64,000 nt of DNA, taken from contig NZ_CP108081.1 of assembly GCF_036182465.1 (NCBI RefSeq), forward strand, positions 1,116,001 to 1,180,000, read 5' to 3'. Shown piece by piece: positions 1 to 8,720 of this stretch. The DNA comes from Streptomyces sp. NBC_00258 (lineage in GTDB: Bacteria > Actinomycetota > Actinomycetes > Streptomycetales > Streptomycetaceae). The translations under genes and the position numbers were made by a program. Within the stretch, counting starts at the first letter, position 1, and each line of letters begins with the position of its first letter. Below the pieces are notes generated by a model, which was not told the origin of the DNA, made no database searches, and saw only the letters and a program-made list of their open reading frames with translations.

Positions 1-478
1 GTGTGGAATGCGGTGTTGAGGTCGGCTTGCCGCTTGTAGAGGGCCATACGCGCACCTCGTGTATGCGCTCCTCGATCCACGCCTGGTCCTTGTCCGCCTC
101 ACGAGCCCCGGCCGTCCACAGCCGGCGCAGCGGCCAGACAGGGAGGTCCAGGGCGTGAACCACGCTGTAGGTGATCTCCCAGCCGGGGTAGTACTCGGCA
201 CCGCGCAGGAGCGTGGAGATCCGGGTCTTGGAGTAGTTGGTGAGGCTGACGAGCTGGTCGAGGGTGAGACCGGAGGCGGAGATCCGGCCGCGCACCGGGT
301 GCAGCCAGGCCTGATGACAGGGGCCCGCCTTGTCCGACACCGGATCCGGCTTGCGCCCGCGCCTGACCACCGCCGCCCGCCTGGAATCCACGGGCATGGC
401 CGGCGGATCCGGCTGACCGTCGCTCGTGCCGGACGGGTCTTCCGCCGGCTGCTGCTGGGGTACCGATGGAGGCGTCAT
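1..478 (-). CDS. HTH-containing protein, C-terminus outside window
   Basis: The frame is open from an ATG at 478 to the window edge, so about 159 residues are visible and the C-terminus is missing. A Pro/Gln-rich disordered N-terminus is followed by a compact helical segment containing LTLDQLVSLTNYSKTRIS and a tryptophan-rich stretch. This resembles the XRE-like helix-turn-helix found in Streptomyces proteins that carry a variable C-terminal domain. The start codon overlaps the stop of the upstream membrane-protein gene (ATGA, 475-478), so the two are probably translationally coupled. The function of the missing part cannot be judged; DNA binding is inferred from the HTH-like pattern only. 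Confidence 0.6.
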   Translation of the reverse strand, partial: MTPPSVPQQQPAEDPSGTSDGQPDPPAMPVDSRRAAVVRRGRKPDPVSDKAGPCHQAWLHPVRGRISASGLTLDQLVSLTNYSKTRISTLLRGAEYYPGWEITYSVVHALDLPVWPLRRLWTAGAREADKDQAWIEERIHEVRVWPSTSGKPTSTPHST

Positions 479-699
479 CGCAGCGGCTCCTCGCCCACGG
501 CCACGGCCGGACCAGGATCCACGGCGCCGCTCGCCCGCGGTTCCGTCCCGGCGAACGCAGCGGCGGTCTGCTGCACCAGCAGTCCGAGCGAGGGCAGCAA
601 CGCGGCCACCGCCGCCAGCTGTCCCAGCACGGTCATCACCGTGCTCCACGCGAGGACCGCCGCCAGCACGACAACGATCCACACCTGCTTCCTGGGCAT
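475..699 (-). CDS. Small membrane protein upstream of the HTH gene
   Basis: This 74-residue protein has a short basic N-terminus (MPRKQ) and two closely spaced hydrophobic stretches, about residues 6-27 and 30-50, followed by a polar tail. It looks like a small inner-membrane protein with one or two helices. I do not recognise a family. Its stop overlaps the start of the next gene by four bases, which supports it as a real member of a two-gene operon. Any partnership with the HTH protein is inferred from this coupling alone. Confidence 0.55.
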   Translation of the reverse strand: MPRKQVWIVVVLAAVLAWSTVMTVLGQLAAVAALLPSLGLLVQQTAAAFAGTEPRASGAVDPGPAVAVGEEPLR

Positions 700-1575
700 C
701 GCACCATTTCCCTGAACTCGAAGCGCCTGAAGGGCACTTCGGCCGCGGTGCTGACGCGCCGTCGAAGGTGAACGACAGCATGGCGGCCCACCCGCCCGAC
801 ACTCAACGTGATCACGAGATCACGGAACAATGCAGCCACCGGCTGCCGGCGATCGCTGAGCCTCGGAGATCCCGCCGCGCACCGCGCGCCCCAATACGCC
901 AACTCGCTCCCCCGCAGAAGGAAAACAGCGCTCAACGAACGCTTTGGGCGGCGAAAACGTACAACTCGTTGCGACAACCGCGGCAGGGCGCACCATGGAA
1001 TGGACGCCATGCCTTGGGCGTCGGACCTTCCCGTCTGGAAGGCCGCGCGGTTCCCTCGTGCTGAAGAACGACCGGAGGGGACTGCACCAACTCCCGCCCA
1101 GCCAACCTGTGCTGGGCGGGAGCCCCACTTGCAGGCTGGCATGCCCCCCCAAGGAGGACCCGCGCGGCCTTGCCCACGGGCGGAAGCGTCCGACGGCTGC
1201 TGGGTACTCGTCGGTGCCAGCCAGCCACGCCCCCCGGCAAACGGCATGGTCTGCCATTGATCGACGGCCGGCTTGAGTTACTCCACCAACTCAGGCAGCT
1301 GCGGCACGCTCGTTGGCAAGCGACGATCCGCAGCGTTCACGTAGCTCAGGACCTCGTTCAAGAGTCTCGTGCCGTTGTGCTGCGCGCCGCGTAAGCGGAT
1401 TCGTGGATGGACCCGAGACCCGGCCAGGTCCCACTCGACAGGGCTGCGCCAGCCGCCCGGGATCCCAAATGTGCAGTGTAAACGTAGACATTGAGCGTCA
1501 CGTCGCGATGCTCCGTCTGACGCAGCACTGTAGAGGCGGCGTCATACTGCACAGTCGCCGAGGCGGCCGACTCAA
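700..1575. other. Gene-poor stretch, nothing convincing
   Basis: Several overlapping open frames exist on both strands, but all have the composition of shadow frames in GC-rich DNA and none has a good ribosome-binding site or a recognisable motif. The only structured element seen is the hairpin at 1091-1122. Confidence 0.5.
1091..1122. terminator. Orphan 12-bp hairpin
   Basis: A perfect 12-bp inverted repeat (CTCCCGCCCAGC and its complement) is separated by 8 nt. No T-run follows on either strand and no convincing gene abuts it. It is either a GC-rich terminator of a lost transcript or a structured remnant. Confidence 0.4.
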
Positions 1576-1698
1576 TCACCTCTGGAGGAGCCAAGTGACG
1601 AAGGCTCCAGCGGCACCCGTGGTGGCTGCAAGGGCCACGTCGCGTAAAGCCGTGCGAAGCAAGCGCTTGGCACGCATGTGGGGTTGGGTGCAGGTCAT
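1576..1698 (-). CDS. Small hydrophobic protein, 40 residues
   Basis: An ATG at 1698 is preceded by an excellent ribosome-binding site (AGGAGGAG) about 8 nt upstream and opens a 40-codon frame ending in TGA. The product starts with a basic segment (MRAKRLLRTALR) and continues with an Ala-rich hydrophobic stretch (ALAATTGAAGAFVTWLLQR), so it is probably a small amphipathic or single-pass membrane peptide. Similar tiny basic-then-hydrophobic proteins are common in Streptomyces and have no assigned function. Support rests on the ribosome-binding site and residue pattern. Confidence 0.5.
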   Translation of the reverse strand: MTCTQPHMRAKRLLRTALRDVALAATTGAAGAFVTWLLQR

Positions 1699-1883
1699 GC
1701 TGATCTCCTCCTGAAGGGGCCGACTGCGGGATGCGGTCGACTGCTCGCGCCTATCGAGCGGGTTCCGGGAGGTTTCCAGCGACCCTCAAGTCGGCGGGAG
1801 GGAAGCAAGTACGCTGGCCAGGCCGTGTTTTGGCAGTTTTCCTGGAGCTTGCGATTCTGGAAGTTGTGGAGGACGGGGAGCGG

Positions 1884-4610
1884 ATGGGCGAGCAAGTGCA
1901 GCGGTTCCAACACGCGTTGAAGGCAGCTCACGCGGCAGCAGGAGGTCCGTCCCTGGACGCACTGGTTCGCGTGGCCCTCCAGCAAATCCCGCCGGGGAAG
2001 GTGTCGAAGTCAGCAATCAACGATTGGCTGAATGGAAAAGCCGTACCAAGCACCGCACACACACGTTCATTCCTGGCCATGGCCAGATTCCTGCAGAACC
2101 GCGCAGTACAGTCAGACAGCCGTTACACGGCGCGACCTGAGCAATGGTGGAAAAGTCTCCTAGAACGGGCTCGCCAAGAAAAGAATGCGGCTAAGGGTGG
2201 GAGACCTCGCGGAGGGAGCGATTCTACAGCTCTTCCGAAGGGCCCAGTGACCCTTCCGGTCATTCCGCAGGTGTTCACTGGCCGCGAATCGGAACTGGCC
2301 CAGGTGATGAGGTGGCTGGAACCCGGGGACGGACCGGCTTCCCACGAGGCCACGATGGTGATCGCAGGGATGGGCGGGATAGGCAAGACCGCAATTGCCC
2401 TTCATGCGGCGCACGAGGCCCAGGTCCGCGGTTGGTTTCCCGGAGGGATTCTCGTCGTTGATATGCAAGGCTACGGGCATAGCTCAATCGAGGCGGGAGA
2501 GGTGGCTGATCGCTTCCTGCGCGTCTTAGGCGTGAAGCCGAGGGACCTGCCAAACACGATCGCGCAGACGCTGGACGCTTGGCGTCTGACGCTCAACACG
2601 CTGGCCTCACAGGACCGGCCGCTCCTGCTGGTCCTGGACAATGTCCGTACCCCGGCTCAGATCTCCGGGCTCCTGCCTGGGGCACCACACCGGGCTCTGA
2701 TCACCTCCCGCCATACCCTTTCAGCTTCTGCCGTCAACTCCGTTAGCCTCAGCCCCCTTTCTCCGCGCGATGCTGTCGATCTGCTGGACCGGACTGTGAC
2801 GGCCGGCGGCAGGAATGACGAGCGAGTCAGTCATCAGTCCGCGGACGCACTGCAGCTGGTGAAGCTATGCGGCCATCTGCCACTCGCGCTGCGGATCATC
2901 GGCGCGATGTTGAGGGATGAACAGGACCGGCCTCTCAGCGCACTGGCCGCGGAACTACAGGACGAACGCACGCGCCTGGACGCGATGGAATACGACAGCG
3001 AAGAGCTGGCTGTGCGCGCATCGTTCCAGTTGTCCTACCAACACCTCACCGCACCGCAACAACGCGCCTTCGGTCTCCTGTCTCTGGCTCCCGGTCCGGA
3101 TATCTCCACCATGATGAGCGAAGCCCTACTGGCCCACACCACCTTCGAAACCAGGCGTCTCCTGTCCAGTCTGGCCCGCGCTCATCTCCTACACTGCGCC
3201 ACCGTCGATACGGAAACGCTCTCGATCTCAGATCGAGAGCGCTGGTCGATGCATGATCTTGTGCGCCTTTTCGCGTGCGAGATTTCCCAGACCGACGGCT
3301 TCAACGATCAGGGCGACGGTCTCTCGCGTTTATTCGACCGGCTTCTCGATACGGCAAGGGCAGCCGCTACCCATCTGGGCGACAATCCCGAGGAGTGCCT
3401 CTCCGATGATTTCACCGGCCGCAGACAGGCGCTCGAATGGCTAGAAAATGAGCGACCCAATCTTCTTGCTGCCGCCAAGGCGCCGTCGGCGCGAAACCAC
3501 GCTATCGCTACGCGCCTGGCCTTTGCCCTGACCAAGTTCTTCGACTGGAGGAGGCACTTCGATGACCTGATCGATCTCTCCAACCAGACCACCACGATCT
3601 CTCGGACGACCGGAAACCGCCGCGAGGAGGGCAATGCAATCAATAATCTTGGAATCGCTTTTTCCAAAGTGCGCCGCTTCCAAGAGTCAATAGGACACTT
3701 CGAGAAGGCCATTGCTATTTACCGTGAGATCGGCGATCGCCGCAATGAATGCAGGGCGCTGGGGAACCTCGGAGGCGTCCTCGACTACAGCGGACTATTC
3801 GAAGATGCAATCAGAGCCCATACGCAAAGTTTGGCCGTTTATCGCGAGCTTGGCGACCAGCACGGCGCAGGTGCCTCGCACAATAACCTCGGGGGCGCAC
3901 TCAGACAGTTAAGTAGGTTCCCAGAAGCACTCGATCATCACGCAAGAGCCCTCGAAATTTTCCGCGACTTGGACGACATCCACGCTCAGGGCATGACACT
4001 CAACAACCTCGCCATCACGCTTAGAGCGGAGGGTCGACTGAAGGAGGCAGTCGACGCGCACACAAATGCCGCCACTTTCTTCCACGAGTCCGCCGATCGC
4101 TACAGCGAGGGTGCAGCGCTGAGTAATCTCGGGCTCGCCCTGCGTGATGCCGGCCAGTTCGAGGCGGCAGTCAACGCACACACAAGGGCAGTTGACATAT
4201 TTCATGAATTGTCTGACCGTGATAGCGAAGGAACCGAACTGATCAAACTTGGAGCCGCCCTGCGAGATGTGAACCGCTTCGAGGAGGTGATGAGGGCTGC
4301 GGTTCAAGCTGCCGAGATCTTCAGGGAAATTGGCGACCGGAACGGTGAAGGGCGCGCTCTGACTGTCGCGGGAATCGCCTTGGGAGAGCTTCTGCAGTTC
4401 GAAGAAGCCATCGATGCCCAGACAAGGGCTGCCGAGATTTTCCACGAACTCGGAAATCGCCACAGCGAAGACCAGGCACTGGCGCTGAGGCTGCACATGA
4501 TTACAAAGTACCTCACTCAAGCAGTGATCGATGGACTCAACCAGGCTGCTGATCGGATAACTGCAGAGCCCGACAATTCTCCCATCGACCGCACGCACGG
4601 ATCCCCGTAG
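1884..4610 (+). CDS. HTH / NB-ARC NTPase / TPR (STAND) protein
   Basis: The 908-residue protein reads as a three-part STAND ATPase. An N-terminal HTH-like segment lies at about residues 22-60 (KVSKSAINDWLNGKAVPS). A P-loop NTPase follows, with Walker A GMGGIGKT near residue 165, a Walker B-like LLLVLDN near 248 and a GLPL-type PLALRIIG further on. At least seven tetratricopeptide repeats of 40 residues span about 580-850, each with a variant of NNLG...A...F.EA. The ATG at 1884 follows GGAGG/GGGAG; an in-frame upstream start is open from 1731 but adds low-quality sequence. Such proteins are nucleotide-dependent switches in signalling, transcription control or, in some families, phage defence. 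The role here is unknown. It is monocistronic and lies beside IS elements. Confidence 0.85.
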   Translation: MGEQVQRFQHALKAAHAAAGGPSLDALVRVALQQIPPGKVSKSAINDWLNGKAVPSTAHTRSFLAMARFLQNRAVQSDSRYTARPEQWWKSLLERARQEKNAAKGGRPRGGSDSTALPKGPVTLPVIPQVFTGRESELAQVMRWLEPGDGPASHEATMVIAGMGGIGKTAIALHAAHEAQVRGWFPGGILVVDMQGYGHSSIEAGEVADRFLRVLGVKPRDLPNTIAQTLDAWRLTLNTLASQDRPLLLVLDNVRTPAQISGLLPGAPHRALITSRHTLSASAVNSVSLSPLSPRDAVDLLDRTVTAGGRNDERVSHQSADALQLVKLCGHLPLALRIIGAMLRDEQDRPLSALAAELQDERTRLDAMEYDSEELAVRASFQLSYQHLTAPQQRAFGLLSLAPGPDISTMMSEALLAHTTFETRRLLSSLARAHLLHCATVDTETLSISDRERWSMHDLVRLFACEISQTDGFNDQGDGLSRLFDRLLDTARAAATHLGDNPEECLSDDFTGRRQALEWLENERPNLLAAAKAPSARNHAIATRLAFALTKFFDWRRHFDDLIDLSNQTTTISRTTGNRREEGNAINNLGIAFSKVRRFQESIGHFEKAIAIYREIGDRRNECRALGNLGGVLDYSGLFEDAIRAHTQSLAVYRELGDQHGAGASHNNLGGALRQLSRFPEALDHHARALEIFRDLDDIHAQGMTLNNLAITLRAEGRLKEAVDAHTNAATFFHESADRYSEGAALSNLGLALRDAGQFEAAVNAHTRAVDIFHELSDRDSEGTELIKLGAALRDVNRFEEVMRAAVQAAEIFREIGDRNGEGRALTVAGIALGELLQFEEAIDAQTRAAEIFHELGNRHSEDQALALRLHMITKYLTQAVIDGLNQAADRITAEPDNSPIDRTHGSP

Positions 4611-4655
4611 TCTTGGCCAGGCTGCCGGATATTCGATTTCTGCTCTGAACTCGTG

Positions 4656-4952
4656 TCAGGATCTTGGCGAGATGTCCTGGTCGGGTGTGGCCGATATGAC
4701 GGTTCGGCCGTTCGTGATGTAGGCGTGAGCGGTGGCCTCGCTGATCCCGAACCCGGCAGCGATCTTCGCCAGCGTGGTGTGTTCGCGCAGGTACACCAGT
4801 GCCACCATCGCGCGATGAGACGGTCGGAGCTTGCAGCGCCGGGCGCCCTCACGGGTGACGATGAGCATCGTGACCCGCTCCACGAGCGCGTGGGGCAGGT
4901 CAAGTGAGGCAGGATGTGCCAACGAGGCCCCCGAGCAGCGTGGTTGAGACAT
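4656..4952 (-). pseudogene. Truncated IS5-type transposase, N-terminal HTH part
   Basis: The frame carries the N-terminal helix-turn-helix of Streptomyces DDE transposases (VTMLIVTREGARRCKLRPSH, VYLREHTTLAKIAAGFGIS). Family resemblance ends after TAHAY, and about 20 unrelated codons follow before the stop. The catalytic DDE domain is absent, so this is a deletion relic. A second fragment with the same core sequence lies near 28.17 kb. Confidence 0.7.
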
Positions 4953-5194
4953 CAGACATCTCGATCAACAGCTCGGGAGCCTCGCTCATTGCGCTTCGCG
5001 GACCGTCACCGGACCAGTGGCCACCTCGAAGAAGCTCAGTGCACCCGGTCTGAACGTCGTCTGCGGCCGGTCCAGGGCCACCGCCGACGTTCCGAAGCCG
5101 CCCGTGGGGGTGGTTCGCTGGCGTCAGGGTCGTCGACATACCGAGTGAGATCCATGCCCATCAGACGGTAGGTCAGCGCCGGCAGTCCCATGCC

Positions 5195-5213
5195 CAGGGC
5201 TTCGGCGTAGTCG
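5195..5213 (+). repeat. ISAs1 left terminal inverted repeat
   Basis: The 19 bases are the exact reverse complement of 6517-6535. A 195-bp open frame on the minus strand (5036-5230) runs through this end and is therefore a chimera of IS and flank, not a gene. Confidence 0.85.
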
Positions 5214-5312
5214 CCGGGTATCCGGTTCATGACGGTCCGCCAGGGAGAGCGGAACAGGCACGGCTTCCAAGATCATGGAGTTCTCGACGCCCCGTGACCT
5301 GCCTGGAAGACC

Positions 5313-6497
5313 GTGCCTGCCGAAGCATCATCGCTGATCCCGCCTGCCCTTGACCAACTCCGCGAGCATCCAGAGGTCGCGCCGGAAGAAGTGCCCGGAC
5401 TGCTGGGCCGCCTTGCACAGGTGCCCGATCCGCGTGATCCCCGTGGAGTGCGCCACGCTCTGGTGGGCGTCCTTGCCCTGGCCGCGTGCGCGGTGCTGGC
5501 GGGGGCAACGTCGCTGCTGGCGGTCGGCGAATGGATCACCGACGCTCCGCCCCACGTACTGGAACACGTCGGCGTGCGACTCGACCCCCTGTTCCCCAAA
5601 CGGTCCTTGCCTGCGGAAACGACGGTCCGACGACTGCTGGCCCGGATCGACGGCGACGCATTGGACCTGGCGGTCGGCCGCTGGCTCGCCGACCGCCGCA
5701 ACCGAACCCGGGGCCGGCTGCGCGGCCTGGCGGTCGACGGCAAGAGCCTTCGCGGAGCGGCCAAAGCGAAGGGCCGCAAGATCCACCTGCTTGCAGCCCT
5801 GGATCACACCACCGGCCTGGTCCTGGCCCAGTTGGACGTCGGCGAGAAGACTAACGAGATCACCTGCTTCCAGCCGTTGCTGGAGACCATGGACGACCTG
5901 GCCGGGGTGGTCGTCACCAGCGACGCCATGCACGCCCAACGCGAGCACGCCGACTACCTTCTCGGCCGTGACGCCCACTACATCGTGATCGTCAAGGGCA
6001 ACCAGAAGAAGCTCCGCAAGCAGCTCAGATCCCTTCCGTGGACAGAGATCCCGCTGCAGGGCCGCGTGCGGGGCATCGGCCACGGACGCTCGGAGACCCG
6101 ACGGATCAAGGTGGTCACGGTCAACAGCCTGCTCTTCCCCGGAGCCCGGCAGGCCGTGCAGATCAAGCGCCGTCGCACCGACCGCAAGACCGGCAGGACC
6201 ACCATCAAGACCGTTTACGCCGTCACCAGCCTCACCGCTGAGCAAGCCGGCCCCGCCCAGTTGGCGACCCTGATCCGTGATCACTGGCAGATCGAGGCCC
6301 TGCACCACGTCAGAGACACCACGTTCGCCGAAGACGCCTCACAGCTGCGAACCGGCAACGCGCCCCGGGCGATGGCTACTTGGCGCAACCTCGCCATCGG
6401 CGCCCTGCGGCTCGCCGGCGCGACCAACATCGCCGCAGCTCTGCGACACAACGCCCGCAACGCGGACCGCCCGCTCGCCCTGCTCGGCCTCAAGTGA
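5313..6497 (+). CDS. ISAs1-family DDE transposase
   Basis: The 394-residue protein matches ISAs1 transposases in length and order. The N-terminal region carries PDPRDPRGVRHALVGVLALA. The catalytic core shows a first Asp in GLAVDGKSLRG, a second in VVTSDAMHAQ and a glutamate in RDHWQIE. The usual VKGNQ block and C-terminal RNLAIGALRL are present. Translation starts at a GTG at 5313, just inside the left end. An imperfect inverted repeat around this start (AGGCACGG near 5255 and CCGTGCCT at 5311) could hold a regulatory hairpin. No frameshift is seen, so the enzyme is probably active. Confidence 0.93.
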   Translation: MPAEASSLIPPALDQLREHPEVAPEEVPGLLGRLAQVPDPRDPRGVRHALVGVLALAACAVLAGATSLLAVGEWITDAPPHVLEHVGVRLDPLFPKRSLPAETTVRRLLARIDGDALDLAVGRWLADRRNRTRGRLRGLAVDGKSLRGAAKAKGRKIHLLAALDHTTGLVLAQLDVGEKTNEITCFQPLLETMDDLAGVVVTSDAMHAQREHADYLLGRDAHYIVIVKGNQKKLRKQLRSLPWTEIPLQGRVRGIGHGRSETRRIKVVTVNSLLFPGARQAVQIKRRRTDRKTGRTTIKTVYAVTSLTAEQAGPAQLATLIRDHWQIEALHHVRDTTFAEDASQLRTGNAPRAMATWRNLAIGALRLAGATNIAAALRHNARNADRPLALLGLK

Positions 6498-6516
6498 TCA
6501 CGAAACGGACGCCCGC

Positions 6517-6535
6517 CGACTACGCCGAAGCCCTG
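6517..6535 (+). repeat. ISAs1 right terminal inverted repeat
   Basis: This is the exact 19-bp inverted copy of the left end and lies 19 bp after the transposase stop codon. Confidence 0.85.
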
Positions 6536-6908
6536 CTTGTGTGTGGCGTTGTCTGTGGAATTTGCGCCATTACCATGGCCGTTCTGATGGTTCGCGGCCC
6601 AAGAAGCGGGACCGCAGACCGCACACGGTGAGTGGGAGCGTGCGCAGGAGGTGCACACCGCGATCGACACCTTCCGCTAGCGCGTCGATTACGTGGGCTC
6701 GAGACCGCGCGGTGCGGGCCCCCACGGCGCGTACCTGCACGCGCTGCGGCCTGCGCGGATCCCGCTACCGGAGCCGCGGTCAACGTTGCCCGGCGGAAGA
6801 GACCAACAGCGTCCATTCGAGGGCCGGGCCCGCAGCGGCTTCCAGACGCCGATTCACGGATGAGCGCATGATGGGCCCCTGCTAAGGGCTTTCCTACCTT
6901 CGTAGGTC
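6536..6908. other. Right flank of the IS, no intact gene
   Basis: No complete gene is seen. One plus-strand frame ends with a coding-like tail (GEWERAQEVHTAIDTFR then TAG, near 6630-6680) after an in-frame stop, and may be a relic of a disrupted gene. Confidence 0.4.
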
Positions 6909-7349
6909 TCACCACGACATGAGCGCATGGATGTTCTTGCCACCCGGATCATGCAGGACGCTGACCTGGCGAGAAAGCGCGTGGATGAGAGGCCAGCCGC
7001 GCCCGCCGACTCCACGCACCAGGTCGCATGGCCGAGGCGTGGGCTCGATGGGGTTCTTGTCGCGTACGGTCACCTGCACGTCTTCGAAAGTGCGGTGCAT
7101 GCGCACGCTGAAGGGCCCAGGCGCGTACTGGATCGCGTTGGCCGCCAGTTCCGTGACCACCAGCAGGATATTGCCCCGGCTCGCCGGGCTCATCGGCGGA
7201 TCATGAGGCTGGAGGGTATCGAGGAACAGCCCTGCTGCCAGACGGGCGTCGGCGATGTTACCGATCTCCCCGTCGAAGCGGGCCGTGAGAACTTCGACGG
7301 CTTCTGGGCAGACCTTGCTGGCGTCGTCTCTGGGTGGCTCGGTACCCAT
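6909..7349 (-). CDS. RsbW-like ATP-binding protein (HATPase_c_2)
   Basis: From the ATG at 7349, with GGAG 8 nt upstream, the 146-residue protein has the GHKL ATPase layout of anti-sigma-factor kinases. The N box is VVTELAANAIQYAP and the G1 region is VTVRDKNPIEP. A glycine-rich GVGGRGWPLIHALS motif corresponds to the ATP lid. Streptomyces encode dozens of such single-domain proteins, many acting as partner-switching regulators of sigma factors. No anti-anti-sigma or sigma gene is adjacent, so the partner is unknown. The frame is open further upstream to 7475, but that extension has no family features. Confidence 0.8.
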   Translation of the reverse strand: MGTEPPRDDASKVCPEAVEVLTARFDGEIGNIADARLAAGLFLDTLQPHDPPMSPASRGNILLVVTELAANAIQYAPGPFSVRMHRTFEDVQVTVRDKNPIEPTPRPCDLVRGVGGRGWPLIHALSRQVSVLHDPGGKNIHALMSW

Positions 7350-7691
7350 CGTGCACTCCAGTCTCTCGCCGTGGGACGCGCATTTGATGTTGGGCTGCGT
7401 CTTCCCGCTCTCTGACGGATCAACCGAACCGCCTGGCGAGGGCAACAGGATTGGTCCATGTGGCGGCGCCGCCACATGGAGCTCTCGCGCCGCTCAGCGA
7501 TCCGCCGCGGTGGGTGAAACCAAGTAATTCAAATCCACCCAACTCGGGACAGTCCGTTTCACTCTACGAAACTCGGGGCAGCTCACCCTGCCGCTCCGGT
7601 AGGTCTCGAGCCAGTGGTCCGGGTGTTGGGGACGGTACCTGTCCGACAAGCAGATGCGCAGGCCCGGGCGAGCCGACTGAACCCCAGCCAG
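7350..7691. other. Intergenic region upstream of the first XRE gene
   Basis: No gene is supported. A GC-rich inverted repeat (TGTGGCGGC/GCCGCCACA) lies near 7459-7477. The promoter and operator of the downstream regulator start at 7692. Confidence 0.45.
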
Positions 7692-7749
7692 GGACAACTT
7701 GTCCGCGGTTAAAGTGGGCCTTCATCTGATTCTCGGTTCGCGCCAGGAT
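7692..7749 (+). promoter_or_regulatory. Promoter and palindromic operator of the first XRE regulator
   Basis: A perfect palindrome GGACAACTTGTCC lies at 7692-7704. A -35-like TTCATC (7721-7726), a 17-bp spacer and a -10-like CAGGAT (7744-7749) follow. The same arrangement with identical spacing occurs before the paralogous gene at 10.8 kb, which argues that these bases are functional. Autoregulation by the XRE protein is inferred. Confidence 0.6.
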
Positions 7750-7775
7750 GGGTGTGTCGAACAGGGGGGCGGACG

Positions 7776-8603
7776 ATGGACCGGGCGTTGCTGGCAGATT
7801 TTCTCCGCGCGCGTCGTGAGGCGTTGCAGCCGGAGGATGTCGGGCTGCCTCGCGGACAGCGTCGCCGCACCGGCGGGTTGCGGCGCGAGGAAGTGGCGGC
7901 GCTGGCCGGCATGTCGGCCGACTACTACAGCCGGATCGAGCAGCAGCGTGGTCCGGCGCCCTCGGAGCGGATGCTCGTCGCGCTGGCCCGGGCGATGCGG
8001 CTCAGCCTGAGCGAGCGTGACCATCTCTTCACCCTCGGCGGGATCGCGGCACCCCGGCGGATCGTGCGTGATGACCATGTGGGTCCCACGATGATGCGGA
8101 TCGTCGCCGGCCTCTCGGACGTGCCCGCCATCGTGCTGTCACGGTTCGGTGAGGCGTTGCTGCAGACGCGTCCGGCGGTTGCGCTGCTCGGTGACTTCAC
8201 CCGGTATTCGGGTCTGTCCCGGTACCTGGTCTACCGCTGGTTCACTCATGACCCGCAGGTCCGCGGCTTGTACCCCGCCGAGGATCATTCGCTGCGGGGC
8301 AGGGTGTTCGCCGCGGAGATCCGGGACGCCTACACGGTGGATCCCACGGGGAAGGCCGGTGAGATCGTCGCGGCTCTGCTCGATGTCAGTCCCGAGTTCG
8401 CGGAGGTCTGGCGGTTGCACGAGGTGGGGGTGACGCATCACCACGACCTCAAGCGTTACCTGCACCCCGAGCTGGGGGAACTGGAGCTCTACTCCGAGAT
8501 GCTGGTGGATCCCGAGCAGTGCCAGCAGCTGCTGGTCTTCACCGCCACGCCCGGCTCCCCGAGCCATCGCAAGCTCCAGCTCCTGGCCGCTGTCGCCCGT
8601 TAG
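7776..8603 (+). CDS. XRE/MmyB-type transcriptional regulator, copy 1
   Basis: This 275-residue regulator has an N-terminal helix-turn-helix (GGLRREEVAALAGMSADYYS, about residues 28-50) followed by RIEQQRGPAPSERMLVALAR. A C-terminal ligand-binding domain of the MmyB type starts near residue 100 and contains RYLVYRWFTHDP, and LHPELGELELYSE lies near the end. MmyB-like domains are known to bind small, often lipid-like ligands. The ATG at 7776 follows AGGGGGGCGG. A quinone-reductase gene lies directly downstream on the same strand and is a plausible target. A near-identical paralogue lies at 10832-11659. Confidence 0.88.
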   Translation: MDRALLADFLRARREALQPEDVGLPRGQRRRTGGLRREEVAALAGMSADYYSRIEQQRGPAPSERMLVALARAMRLSLSERDHLFTLGGIAAPRRIVRDDHVGPTMMRIVAGLSDVPAIVLSRFGEALLQTRPAVALLGDFTRYSGLSRYLVYRWFTHDPQVRGLYPAEDHSLRGRVFAAEIRDAYTVDPTGKAGEIVAALLDVSPEFAEVWRLHEVGVTHHHDLKRYLHPELGELELYSEMLVDPEQCQQLLVFTATPGSPSHRKLQLLAAVAR

Positions 8604-8720
8604 CGGTTTTCGACTCTCTCACCCCTCTGAGCATCGTTTCGAAGCCGAAGCGTGCTCCAACCACAAATTGATTCAAATCTGAATCAGTTCGTTCCCGCAT
8701 TGTGAAAGTTGAGGCATGCC

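Larger units (their letters stand above)
5195..6535 (+). mobile_element. Complete ISAs1-family insertion sequence
   Basis: Perfect 19-bp inverted repeats (CAGGGCTTCGGCGTAGTCG) lie at 5195-5213 and 6517-6535. Imperfect similarity continues about 20 bp further inward on both sides. They enclose one transposase gene. The total of 1341 bp and CAGGG termini fit the ISAs1 family. No 8-10 bp target duplication is visible next to the repeats, so the flanks may have rearranged since insertion. Confidence 0.85.

Noticed and set aside
5036..5230. 64-codon minus-strand ORF at the left end of the ISAs1 element
   Set aside because: It runs across the terminal inverted repeat and so joins IS and flanking DNA by chance.
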